Of a stretch of DNA of 64,000 bases, positions 26,017 through 34,927 are shown in pieces. The DNA lies in NCBI RefSeq assembly GCF_001612945.1, contig NZ_BDBK01000008.1, positions 620,001 through 684,000 on the forward strand. The letters are read 5' to 3'. The position numbers and the translations under genes were made by a program. This DNA comes from Nocardia inohanensis NBRC 100128. GTDB lineage: Bacteria; Actinomycetota; Actinomycetes; Mycobacteriales; Mycobacteriaceae. Every line of letters begins with the position of its first letter. Position 1 is the stretch's first letter. The notes under the pieces are model-generated. The model was given only the letters and a program-made list of their open reading frames with translations, made no database searches and had not been told where the DNA came from.

Positions 26017-29000
26017 TCATCGGCCCACCTCGGCCCCGGCGAGCAAGAGGGAAAGTTCCTCGACCATCGCCGGTGGCGGCATCCAGTCGAAAACGCCGGC
26101 GCCGTCCGGGGTTTGCGGGCCGATCATGCCGCGCACGAACAGATAGCGGATGCCGCCGAGGTGGACGGCGGGGTCGTAGCCGGGCAGGCGCCAGCGCAGG
26201 AAACGGTGCAGGGCAACGGAATAGAGGATGGCTTGCAGCGGGTAGTGGGAGCGCATCATCTCGGCGGCCATGCGGTCTCGGGTGTAGTGGGCGACGGTGA
26301 GGTCGCCGGTGCCGAGGCGGTTGGTCTTGTAGTCGACCACGACGAAAGACGGCTGTCCGGAGGCGGATCGGACGCGCAGGACGGCGTCGATACTGCCGGT
26401 GAGGTAGCCGCGCAACGGGGTGTCGTCGAGGTGCGCCAATTGGTCGGCATAGGGGGCGAAGATGTCGTCGGCGGGCAGGTGGCGGCGCAGCAGGCCGCCG
26501 ATGTCGGGGACCGTCACCCGGGCGGTCACGGCATCGTCGCCGCCGGTCAGGGGCAGTTCGAAGTCGAGTTCGCTCAGGCGATCCCGGGTGGGGATGCTCG
26601 CCAGTGTGCCCAGCCTGCTGCCGCCGGCCACTTCAGAGGTACAGCCCTGCCGCGTGTCAGCACCGGTAGCGCCGGAATCTGCCACGGGCGCGCCACTGCC
26701 GTGCCCAGCGTGCCCGGCCTGCCCAGCCTGCCCGGCCTGCCCGGCCTGCCCAGCCTGCCCGGCCTGCCCGGCCTGCCCGGCCTGCCCGGAGCGAGCGGTG
26801 CCGAAGTCGATCGGTGTGTGCATGACCGCGAGCAGGGCGTTCGCGAGGACCTCCGGGTCGGCGTCGAACATCTGCTCGGTGACCGCGTACGCGGTGCGGG
26901 TGCGGATCTCGGCGGCCAGGTCGGGGGCGTCGGTATCGACGTATTCGAGGACCTCGTGGACGAGGGTGCCGAACTCCGCGCCGTAGGGCAGCGTGTTCAT
27001 CAACGATGGTGCGGCGCCGGCGAAGACGTCGATTTCGGCGATGACCGACGGGGTGGCGGGTTCGTCGGCGATACCGCGACCGTCGGGGACGTCCCCGGCG
27101 GGCATGGCGTCGTGGGCGCCGGCGGTGAGGGCCGAGTAGGAAGTGCGCCGCCAATCCTGATCGAGGGTGCGGTCGAAGGTGGCGGCGGCCAAGGCTTCGG
27201 TGGCGGTGGCGGTGTGGTCGCGGCGCAGCCGTGCGGGGGCGGTCCGGGTCACCGGTTCGATGGCGATCACGCCCGGTTCGGCAGCGGCCGCCCATTCCGA
27301 GAAACGGGTCAGGACAACCGAATCGGCGGGTACCGGGGCCTTGTCGGCCACCGCGGGACTACCGGGTTCCCGGCCCAGCAGCATGCGATGCAGGGGCGCG
27401 GTCTGGGTGTCGAAGGCCGGTGCCCACCAGGCGACCACCTGTGCCCCCGCCCGGGTGAGCGCCACATAGAGCAGTCGCAGTTCCTCGGAGGCTTCCTCGG
27501 CCTCGGCGCAGAGGCGGCGGTTGGTGTAACCGGCGGCGTCGGGGCCGCCCACATCCAGCACGCGGCGGCCCTGCTCGTCATGGAAGAGCAGGGTGGGCGG
27601 GTTGCGCATCTTGGCGGCGTCCCAGGCGAAAGGCAGGTAGACGATGGGGAATTCGAGGCCCTTGCTGGCGTGCACGGTGGCGATCTGGACCGAGGCGGCG
27701 TCACGGTCCAGGCGGCGGCTGCGACCGGCAACGCTGCCGGAGGCCGGGTCGCGGACGCGGTCGGCCAGCCAGCGGGTGAGGGCGGTCAGGCCGAGCCCCT
27801 CGTGCATGGCGGCTTCGTCGAGCAGCTGGGCGATATGCCGCAGGTCGGTGAGCTGACGTTCGCCGCCTTCGAGAGCGAGCAGGCGGGGAGCCAATCGCGT
27901 TTCGGCACTGAGCTTTTCGAACACCGCTGCGAAACCGATGCGGGTGAACAGACGGGCCGATTCGCGCAGTTGAGCGCTCAGCCTGCCGACCAGATCCGCT
28001 CCGCCGGCGTCGATTTCGGCGGCGGACAAACCCAGCAGGGCGGTGCCGGCCGCCAGGCGCACCCGGTCGGCGCGGTGCGGCTGCTCCAAGGCGTGCAGCA
28101 CCCACAGCCATTCGATGGCGGCGGGCATGCCGAATACGCTCGCCCCGCCCGCGAGCACCGACGGCACCCCGGCGCGTTCGAGCTCCTTGCGCACCAGGTC
28201 GGAGTGGTTGTGGTTGCGCACCAGAACCGCGATATCCCCGGGCCCGATGGGCCTTTCGCGGGCGGTGCCGGCGTCGATACGCATCCCCGATTCGAGCAGG
28301 CGCACGATATCGGCCGCCACATCCACGGCGATCCGTTCCCGCTGCCGCCCGACCGTCGGATACCCGGACCGGTTCAGCGCTCCCGCGCCCGTGCGCGGAA
28401 AACACCGCAGCCGCAAGGGAATCACCTGTTCGGGCTCGCCCGCCAGCCGCGAGAACGGCCGCGTCGCCGCCACCTTGTGCACGGTGATTTCCTTGTGCCC
28501 CAAGGCCGCTCCGCCTTGCAGATGATGCAGCGCCGACAGCAGCCCGGCGTCACTGCGCCGGTTGGTGGTCAGTTCGAGACGATTGTCCGCGTGCGCCACC
28601 GCATCCAGGTAGCTGAGCACCTCCGCGCCACGGAACGCGTAGATGGCCTGCTTGGGATCGCCTACCAGCACCAGCGTCGCGTGCCCGTGGAAAGCACGCC
28701 GCAAGATATCCCACTGCAACGGATCGGTGTCCTGGAACTCGTCCACCAGCGCCACCCGGAACCGCTCCCGGATCCGGCGGCAGGCCCGCTCCCCGTGCTC
28801 CGGATCGGCGAGTACATCATGCAACAGCACGAGCAGATCGTCGTAGTCACGCAAGCCCGAAAGTCGTTTGCGCCGTGCGGTTTCCGCCCGCGCCGCCGCT
28901 GCGAAAGCCACCCGCTCCCCCGCCGGGTCGTCCTCGAGCTCGGTCTCCGGCACCAGGATCGCGTGCCCGTCGTGCACGGCCGCCCGCGCCAGCCGCTGCG

Positions 29001-29901
29001 CATCGGCGGGCCCGAACGGCGCCTGCCCTCGCGCATACCGGCTCAGGTAAAGATCATCGGCAACGGTCGAGACCACATCCTCGATGCTCTCCACCAGCCG
29101 CACCCCCGGATCCTGCTCCCCCGCCAACCCCAATTCGTCCAGCATCCGCTGGCAGAAGCTGTGCGTGGTCGCGATGGTCCCGGAATCGAAATCCGACAGC
29201 GCCGCCAGCAACCGCTCCCGCCGCGCCGTCACCTCCGACGGGCTCGCCTGCGCCAGATACCGAACCAGCTCATCCCCCTCGGCCCGCGCCCGTTCCGGAT
29301 CCCCCAGCGCCGCAGCCACTCCCACGAACCGATCCCGGGTCCGCTCCCGCAGCTCCTGCGTGGCCGCCCGGCTGAACGTCACCAGCAGCAACTCCGAAAC
29401 ATCGACCCCCATTTCGGCCACGAACCGCACCGCCAGCCCCACGATGGCGTAGGTCTTCCCGGTGCCCGCGCTGGCCTCCAGCACGGTGGTCCCCACCGGC
29501 AACGCCCCGGTCAGCGAGAACCGCCCGTCGGCCTCGTCACCCGGCTCCACGTCCCGCACCACCTCCGCAACACCCCCGAGCGCCCCGCCGAACAAATCCG
29601 CATCCCCTTCCGAACCCACGCTCCGGTCATCGTCCTCGACGCCGAATTGCCGTGCACCACCCGGCGTGCCCGCGGCGGGTTCCGTGCCGGATCCGTCATC
29701 GGCACGCGTGCCGACGGCGACGTGAGCCGCGTCCTCCACCTCCGCACCGGTGGCGGGGTCGGCGGCGAACAGGTCCGGGCTCTCCTGTTCCCCGCCCCGG
29801 CGGTGCCGGCCCGCACCGCCGGCGCTGTCACCGCGCCGGTGCGCGCGGGCGGCGGGGCGGTCGGTGTCCGGGTCGGTGAGCGAGAAGAGGTCGTCGGTCA
29901 T
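26017..29901 (-). CDS. recB: Exodeoxyribonuclease V beta subunit (RecB)
   Basis: The 3'-5' helicase plus nuclease subunit of RecBCD, 1294 residues. A disordered N-terminal extension of ~125 residues precedes FSLTGALPVGTTV and the Walker A motif EASAGTGKTYAI. LVTFSRAATQELR, ALVDEFQDTD (Walker B), GDPKQAIYAFRG and VHASKGLEFP are the further helicase motifs. The C-terminal nuclease domain shows GSIDAVLRV followed by VVDYKTNRLG, the metal-binding Asp/Asp/Lys signature. An in-frame Gly-Gln-Ala repeat sits before the nuclease domain. It starts 31 bases after recC. The extension and repeat make it longer than E. coli RecB (1180). Confidence 0.95.
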   Translation of the reverse strand: MTDDLFSLTDPDTDRPAARAHRRGDSAGGAGRHRRGGEQESPDLFAADPATGAEVEDAAHVAVGTRADDGSGTEPAAGTPGGARQFGVEDDDRSVGSEGDADLFGGALGGVAEVVRDVEPGDEADGRFSLTGALPVGTTVLEASAGTGKTYAIVGLAVRFVAEMGVDVSELLLVTFSRAATQELRERTRDRFVGVAAALGDPERARAEGDELVRYLAQASPSEVTARRERLLAALSDFDSGTIATTHSFCQRMLDELGLAGEQDPGVRLVESIEDVVSTVADDLYLSRYARGQAPFGPADAQRLARAAVHDGHAILVPETELEDDPAGERVAFAAAARAETARRKRLSGLRDYDDLLVLLHDVLADPEHGERACRRIRERFRVALVDEFQDTDPLQWDILRRAFHGHATLVLVGDPKQAIYAFRGAEVLSYLDAVAHADNRLELTTNRRSDAGLLSALHHLQGGAALGHKEITVHKVAATRPFSRLAGEPEQVIPLRLRCFPRTGAGALNRSGYPTVGRQRERIAVDVAADIVRLLESGMRIDAGTARERPIGPGDIAVLVRNHNHSDLVRKELERAGVPSVLAGGASVFGMPAAIEWLWVLHALEQPHRADRVRLAAGTALLGLSAAEIDAGGADLVGRLSAQLRESARLFTRIGFAAVFEKLSAETRLAPRLLALEGGERQLTDLRHIAQLLDEAAMHEGLGLTALTRWLADRVRDPASGSVAGRSRRLDRDAASVQIATVHASKGLEFPIVYLPFAWDAAKMRNPPTLLFHDEQGRRVLDVGGPDAAGYTNRRLCAEAEEASEELRLLYVALTRAGAQVVAWWAPAFDTQTAPLHRMLLGREPGSPAVADKAPVPADSVVLTRFSEWAAAAEPGVIAIEPVTRTAPARLRRDHTATATEALAAATFDRTLDQDWRRTSYSALTAGAHDAMPAGDVPDGRGIADEPATPSVIAEIDVFAGAAPSLMNTLPYGAEFGTLVHEVLEYVDTDAPDLAAEIRTRTAYAVTEQMFDADPEVLANALLAVMHTPIDFGTARSGQAGQAGQAGQAGQAGQAGQAGQAGHAGHGSGAPVADSGATGADTRQGCTSEVAGGSRLGTLASIPTRDRLSELDFELPLTGGDDAVTARVTVPDIGGLLRRHLPADDIFAPYADQLAHLDDTPLRGYLTGSIDAVLRVRSASGQPSFVVVDYKTNRLGTGDLTVAHYTRDRMAAEMMRSHYPLQAILYSVALHRFLRWRLPGYDPAVHLGGIRYLFVRGMIGPQTPDGAGVFDWMPPPAMVEELSLLLAGAEVGR
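26704..26787. repeat. 9-bp microsatellite-like repeat inside recB
   Basis: About ten 9-base units, mostly CGGCCTGCC or CAGCCTGCC on the plus strand, encode eight GQA units followed by two GH-type units in RecB. It lies in the linker between the helicase and nuclease domains. Being a multiple of three, length variation stays in frame. Confidence 0.9.
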
Positions 29902-29932
29902 CCGTTGCTTTCGGCGGGTGGGCGGAGTGGGT

Positions 29933-32900
29933 TCACGGCTGGCCTTGATTCTCGTTGGTGAGCAACGGATTCCAGAGGCGGCGCGCCAGGTCGCCGAAGC
30001 GGGTGGTTTCGGCGTCGGAGTTCAGCAAGTGCGTTTCGGGGGCGCCGGTGAGGTGATGGAAGCGGGGGGCGGGGCCGTGGATGTAGCGCAGGTAGCGGTC
30101 GGTGTGTTCACCGAAGCGGCCGGGACCGTCCTTGCCGCCGTCGAATTCCTGTTCGGCGGCGAGCAGCGCCTCTTCGAAGGTGGCGCCGGCCAGGCGGCGT
30201 TCGGCGTAGACCGAGGAGGCGGCGGGAGCGATGGGCAGGGGTTCGGTGAGTCCCAGATCGCGCAGGGCCACCAGATCCCGGAGCAGGGTGCGCGCGGTGG
30301 CGGCGTTGGGGGCCGTCAGCGTGGATTGCCATGCGGGACGGGACATCTTGCCACGGCCGATGGTGATGGCGCGCCAGCTTTGATGCGAGCCCGCGGCGGC
30401 CAGGGCGAGCAGGCGGGTCCAGGCGGCGATGCGATGTTTGGGGGCCAGACGGGAGTAGGTGGTGCGCAGCAGCGCGTCGTCGTGAACATCGGGGACAGTG
30501 CCGGTGAGACGGCGGCCGTCACCGAGATCCACGGCGATATCGACGGTACGGGCCGGGATTTCGTGCAGCGGCTGGGCCACCCGGACCAGCCGGTCGACGG
30601 TGGATTCGACCTCGTCGAGGACGGCACCGCCGAGCGCGAAGGGCGGCAGGGTGCCGCGGCGCCATTCGGCCGCGCGCAGGATATCGGGGTCCACCCCGGT
30701 GAGGCGGGCGGACAGCATGCGTTCGCCCATACTCCATTTGGTGAGGCCGTCGAGTTCGATGGGCAGGCGGTCGCCGATCTCCTCTTCCTCCTCGGGGACT
30801 CGAATTCCCAAGCGCTGCCACAGGAACGCGCGCACCGGGTGTTCGACGAAGGAGACCAGGTCGGCGAGCTCCACGTCACCGGGTTCGGAGACCGCGAGCG
30901 GGGCGGCCAGGAACGCGGGGCGGGTGACGGGCGGGCGTCCGGCGGCCTGCGCGCCCGCCAGCGCCACGGTGTCGAAGCTGAAGGGCGCGTCGAGCTGGAA
31001 ATTGCGGCGGTCGAAGGGCTGCAACGGATGCCGGGTGATCACGGCGTCCATGGCGGAGGCGCCGACGTGCGCGCGGACCGTGTCCAGGACTTCGGCGAGC
31101 GGGATGGCGGGCGGGCGGTGCGCGCCGGTCACCGGATCGGATCCGGTGTGCAGCAACACCAGTCGCTCCCCGGCCGCCATGATGGCGTCGAGGAGCAGCT
31201 GCCGGTCCTCGCTGCGCGGGTCGCGGTCGCCGGGGCAACGGTGCCGGGCCAGCACATCGTCACCGTCGACACCGCCCGAGCGCGGGAAGACCTCGTCGTC
31301 GAGGCCCAGCAGCACCACCACGCGGTGCGGCACCGAACGCATCGGCACCATGCTGCACACGGTCAGCTCGCCGGTGCGGAAGTTGGCGCGCGAAGCCCGG
31401 CCCGACAGCCGGGCCCGCAGCAGGGCGCCGATATCGCTGAGCCGCAAGGGAGTCCGGCCCGCGAACTCCAGTGCGGCGGCGAGTTCACGGCGCGCCTGCA
31501 CGCCCATCCAGGTCTGGGTGTAGGACACCTCGGTGAGCAGGTCCAGGGCCCGGCCCAGCACCGCCGCCCACTCGTCGGCGGGGCGTGCCGTTCCCGCCGG
31601 TTCCTCCAGGGTCGGCCCGCGCAGGTCACGCAGGCAGACCGCGAGCCGGTCCACGAACTCGGCGAACCGGCCGGCCAGATCGATGTCGTTGGAGTCCACA
31701 TCGTCCAGGGGCAGCACCAGATCCAGCCAGTCCTCACTGGATTCCCCGGCCGCCACACCGAGCAGGATCCGGTCGACGGCCGCGTTGACGGTGTTCTGCG
31801 CGAAATCGCCGAGCCCGAACGCCTGCCGCTGCCGCTGCCCGATACCCCAGCGCGCGCCGGTCTCGGCGGCCCAGTCGCGCAACCGCTCGATATCGTCGTC
31901 GTCGAAGCCGCAGCGCAGCCGAACCGGTTCCGCCGCAGCGAGATCCAGCACTTCGGTGACGGTGACGCGGCCGTCGGCGAGATCCAGCAGCGTGCCGATC
32001 ACCCCGAGCACCGGGTTCACCGCCCGCTGCGCGCGATCGGCGAGCCGCACCCGCAGCCCGTGCGCCGGATGCCCCGGCTCCGCGCCCTCCAGGGACCACT
32101 GCCCGAAGGCGGCGCGCACCAGCGGCGCGTAGCTCTCCACATCGGGGCACATGACGATCACATCGCGCGGTTGCAGGGCCGGGTCGGCGGCGAAAATGCC
32201 GAGCAGGCAATCACGCAGCACCTCCACCTGACGGGCCGCGCCGTGACAGGAGTGCACCGAGACGCTGCCATCGGCCAGGGCGGGTTCGGGCATGAGCGAC
32301 CAGCGGTCCTGCCGGATGGCGGCCTGCAATTCGCTCAGCAGCGTGCGCGGCGCGGCGGTCTCGGGGCGCGGGTGATAGGTGTCGATGTGGTCGTAGCCGG
32401 CGAGCCGCTCTTGCAGTTCCCGCACATCCCGGCCCAGCGCCGCCAGCAGCGGATGCCGCACCCGCACACCGGAATTCGGCGTCACTTCGGCATCGGCCAG
32501 CTTGGTCCACAATGCCGGTGACGGATGCACCAGCCACAGATGCACCTGCCGCCCCACCGACAAAGCCGACAAAACTTCCAGCTGGTCGGTAGTCAACCGC
32601 GTCACGCCGAACAGCGAAATCCGTTCCGGCAGCGACACGCTCGCCGGTTCCGCCCGCAGCCGCGCACACGCCGCCGCCAGCCGTTCGGCCGGACTCGGCA
32701 CCCCCACCGCCGCCCGCAACCGCCGCCACAACTCCGGCTGCCACCGCAGATCCTCCGGCAGCAGACCATCACCGCGCCCGGCGCCCGCATCGCCGGATCG
32801 CGCGGCCGCACCACCGAACGATCCGCCCGTCCACGCGTCCCGATCGCCGGTCCCCCGAGCCCCCGCGCCGTCGCTGTCGATACCGGCCGCCCAGTCCAGA

Positions 32901-33364
32901 ATCATGGCGGGCCGTTGCGCCGCATACGTATCGAACAGCCCCGCGATCCGGGCGGCCGTCGCGTACCGCCGCCCGACCCGATACTGCCCGGCGTCCCCGT
33001 TCCCGAGATGGCGCGCCAGCACCCCGGCCCACGGTTCGCGGAGCACCTCGTCGAGCACCGGCAGCAACGCCCACACCGAGCGCTCCGGCGCCCACGGATC
33101 CTGCTCCGGATCGATCCCGGTCGCCTCGGCCAGCACCGCACCCACCAGCCCGGCCGGATCCGCGAAGTCGATATTCGCCGAAATCCCGTCGGCATACGAC
33201 CCGCTACCCAGAACCGTCGCCAGCCGCTGATTCAGCCAGCGCTCGATCCCCTTGGCCGGCACCGCGACCACCTCGGGGGTGAACGGGTCGCCGAGCGGAT
33301 CGGCGAGCAGCTCGGCCAGCGCGTCGGCGAGCGTGTCCGCACGCTCGGCCCGATGAATGTGCAC
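29933..33364 (-). CDS. recC: Exodeoxyribonuclease V gamma subunit (RecC)
   Basis: The Chi-recognition and scaffold subunit of RecBCD, a catalytically dead SF1-like protein of 1143 residues. The start HIHRAERADTLADALAELL and VAVPAKGIERWLNQRLA match RecC N-termini. Later segments SLFGVTRLTTDQLEVLSAL, VLLGLDDEVFPRSG and the inactive nuclease-like C-terminal domain follow. A Gly/Ala/Asp-rich insertion (~residues 165-195) is unlike E. coli RecC. GTG 33364 is the only start fitting the family; no clear ribosome-binding site is visible. It heads the recC-recB-recD operon, all minus strand. Confidence 0.95.
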   Translation of the reverse strand: MHIHRAERADTLADALAELLADPLGDPFTPEVVAVPAKGIERWLNQRLATVLGSGSYADGISANIDFADPAGLVGAVLAEATGIDPEQDPWAPERSVWALLPVLDEVLREPWAGVLARHLGNGDAGQYRVGRRYATAARIAGLFDTYAAQRPAMILDWAAGIDSDGAGARGTGDRDAWTGGSFGGAAARSGDAGAGRGDGLLPEDLRWQPELWRRLRAAVGVPSPAERLAAACARLRAEPASVSLPERISLFGVTRLTTDQLEVLSALSVGRQVHLWLVHPSPALWTKLADAEVTPNSGVRVRHPLLAALGRDVRELQERLAGYDHIDTYHPRPETAAPRTLLSELQAAIRQDRWSLMPEPALADGSVSVHSCHGAARQVEVLRDCLLGIFAADPALQPRDVIVMCPDVESYAPLVRAAFGQWSLEGAEPGHPAHGLRVRLADRAQRAVNPVLGVIGTLLDLADGRVTVTEVLDLAAAEPVRLRCGFDDDDIERLRDWAAETGARWGIGQRQRQAFGLGDFAQNTVNAAVDRILLGVAAGESSEDWLDLVLPLDDVDSNDIDLAGRFAEFVDRLAVCLRDLRGPTLEEPAGTARPADEWAAVLGRALDLLTEVSYTQTWMGVQARRELAAALEFAGRTPLRLSDIGALLRARLSGRASRANFRTGELTVCSMVPMRSVPHRVVVLLGLDDEVFPRSGGVDGDDVLARHRCPGDRDPRSEDRQLLLDAIMAAGERLVLLHTGSDPVTGAHRPPAIPLAEVLDTVRAHVGASAMDAVITRHPLQPFDRRNFQLDAPFSFDTVALAGAQAAGRPPVTRPAFLAAPLAVSEPGDVELADLVSFVEHPVRAFLWQRLGIRVPEEEEEIGDRLPIELDGLTKWSMGERMLSARLTGVDPDILRAAEWRRGTLPPFALGGAVLDEVESTVDRLVRVAQPLHEIPARTVDIAVDLGDGRRLTGTVPDVHDDALLRTTYSRLAPKHRIAAWTRLLALAAAGSHQSWRAITIGRGKMSRPAWQSTLTAPNAATARTLLRDLVALRDLGLTEPLPIAPAASSVYAERRLAGATFEEALLAAEQEFDGGKDGPGRFGEHTDRYLRYIHGPAPRFHHLTGAPETHLLNSDAETTRFGDLARRLWNPLLTNENQGQP

Positions 33365-33544
33365 GAGCTGTGTTTATACAGTCGGCGAACGACATGCAAA
33401 CACCGGGTGCCCCGGCTCGCCGGGTGACACCCGCCACACGCCTCGGATTTGCTAGGGCGCGTCACTGGGGAATTCGACTGTGGTATGCGACAGTGCCTTT
33501 CGGGTGGAGGCCGGAAAGTGGTAGTGAAAGGCTGGTTAGCGTCG

Positions 33545-33751
33545 ATGTCTGCGTCGGTGATTCCCCTGGTTCCCAGAACCGGTTTCACGGTCCGCCGAGT
33601 CGGTGAGCGCTGGGAGCTGATCAACTCGCGCCACTACGGGCGCGGCGTCGTATTGGCCGCTTGGCCGCGCGACCATCACACCGAGGCGTTCGAGCACTGC
33701 TATCGCCTCAACGGGCGCAGCATCGAAGAACTACGCGCGGCTTTCCGCTAG
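33545..33751 (+). CDS. Small hypothetical protein
   Basis: About 68 residues from ATG 33545, with the frame open further up (GTG 33524 also possible). The sequence has the look of a compact beta-rich protein: TGFTVRRVGERWELINSRHY, then YRLNGRSIEELRAAF. The family is not recognised. It diverges from recC and precedes the serine-hydrolase gene by about 110 bases. Confidence 0.5.
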   Translation: MSASVIPLVPRTGFTVRRVGERWELINSRHYGRGVVLAAWPRDHHTEAFEHCYRLNGRSIEELRAAFR

Positions 33752-33863
33752 GACATCGAAACCCCGTGCGCGAGCGTCGATTCGATAACACACGAGGTAT
33801 CTGAGCTCAAGACGTGCAAAGCACCCTTTGTGATGTCTATTGTGTCTCTTCGTGCGTTCTCCG

Positions 33864-34730
33864 ATGGCCCGGCGCGTGGCCACCTCGACCTGTGTCCTCG
33901 CAGCGGCGGTATTGATCCCGGCTGCCCCGGTATTCACCCTGAACGCGGAAGCCCAGCCGGTGGCCACCCAGGGCTGCCTGCCGGGCTTCGACTGCGATAT
34001 GTCCAATCGCATCACCGCGGCCGACAACTATCTGCGCTCGCGCCCCGGCGTCACCGGTTATGTACTGCGCGACCGGGTGAGCGGCGGCATTTACCGGAAT
34101 GGCAACGCGGACACCATGTTCTGGACCGCCTCCACCATCAAACTGGCGATCGCGGAGGATCTGCTGAATCGCGCCCGGGTGGGCGCCATCAACCTGGACG
34201 GCGGGGACCGCGCCCTGCTCGAGTCGATGCTGGCAACCTCCAACGACCATGCCGCCGACGTGCTGTGGAACAAGTACGCGGGCATCGATCGGATGTCGTT
34301 CAACAACGCCTTCCGCGCCAACGGCATGTCCGGATTGGTGCCGCTGCCGCCGACCACCACCATCGAGCAGACGAAGCTGTTCCCGGACTGGGGTTTCCAG
34401 CAGTGCAGCCCGGCCGACCTGGACCGGCTGATGGACGACATCCTGACCCGCATGCACCCCGACGACCGCGCCTACCTGATCGATCGCATGCGCCGGGTGG
34501 ACACCAACCAGCACTGGGGCGTGTGGGGTGCGGGCGCGTCGATGAACCCCGGCCTGAAGAACGGCTGGTCCAACGAGGTCGGCGGCTGGGTGGTCAATTC
34601 GGTCGGCTTCGCGGGCCCGAACGAGCGCTACACCCTCGCCATCATGACCGAGCAGGGCAATGAGGGCGGCTACGTGGAAGGCTCCGAAACCACCACGCAG
34701 CTCGCCAAACTCCTGCTCGCCGGGCGCTGA
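33864..34730 (+). CDS. Secreted beta-lactamase-like serine hydrolase
   Basis: A protein of the serine beta-lactamase/PBP fold, about 288 residues. A signal peptide (ARRVATSTCVLAAAVLIPAA) and a Cys pair (GCLPGFDCDM) precede the catalytic domain. The active-site SxxK reads STIK, the SxN-type motif is likely SND, and KNG stands where class A enzymes have KTG. These departures suggest a lipid- or peptidoglycan-related hydrolase or weak carboxypeptidase rather than a good beta-lactamase; that is inference. The start is ATG 33864; an upstream GTG at 33840 adds eight residues. A 13-bp inverted repeat follows the gene. Confidence 0.82.
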   Translation: MARRVATSTCVLAAAVLIPAAPVFTLNAEAQPVATQGCLPGFDCDMSNRITAADNYLRSRPGVTGYVLRDRVSGGIYRNGNADTMFWTASTIKLAIAEDLLNRARVGAINLDGGDRALLESMLATSNDHAADVLWNKYAGIDRMSFNNAFRANGMSGLVPLPPTTTIEQTKLFPDWGFQQCSPADLDRLMDDILTRMHPDDRAYLIDRMRRVDTNQHWGVWGAGASMNPGLKNGWSNEVGGWVVNSVGFAGPNERYTLAIMTEQGNEGGYVEGSETTTQLAKLLLAGR

Positions 34731-34759
34731 CCGGTCTCGGTACCGACACGACCGTTCGC

Positions 34760-34827
34760 GACGATCACGACATTCCACCCTGACCGACCGTCCATATTGT
34801 ATTTTCGGGGTAGTTGTCGTGATCGTC
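34760..34827. promoter_or_regulatory. 13-bp inverted repeat upstream of ndh
   Basis: GACGATCACGACA (34760-34772) and TGTCGTGATCGTC (34815-34827) are perfect inverted copies 42 bases apart. The AT-rich segment between them contains TATTGT, a possible -10 element. Either a terminator with a large loop for the gene before, or paired operator half-sites in the ndh promoter. Confidence 0.5.
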
Positions 34828-34835
34828 CGTTTTCC

Positions 34836-34855
34836 GATTGGTCCTGATTGGTCCT
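34836..34855. repeat. Tandem GATTGGTCCT direct repeat
   Basis: Two adjacent copies of GATTGGTCCT lie about 75-90 bases upstream of the ndh start. They may be a regulator site or a slippage product. Confidence 0.6.
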
Positions 34856-34927
34856 CGTGCCTCACGCCCTACTACCCTTGGGCGTGAAGTGTCGTAGTTT
34901 CACCGTCTGGCTAGGAGCAGGGACTAG

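Noticed and set aside
26704-26787. CRISPR-like or intergenic repeat array
   Set aside because: The 9-base units have no spacers, are in frame and code for part of RecB.
25969-29961. A 1330-codon open frame antisense to recB
   Set aside because: Its translation is rich in Arg, Gly, His and Pro with no domain. It mirrors the recB codons and is a shadow of high GC at third positions.
33864-34730. Class A beta-lactamase resistance gene
   Set aside because: The KTG motif is KNG and other class A residues are not seen; only the fold can be supported.
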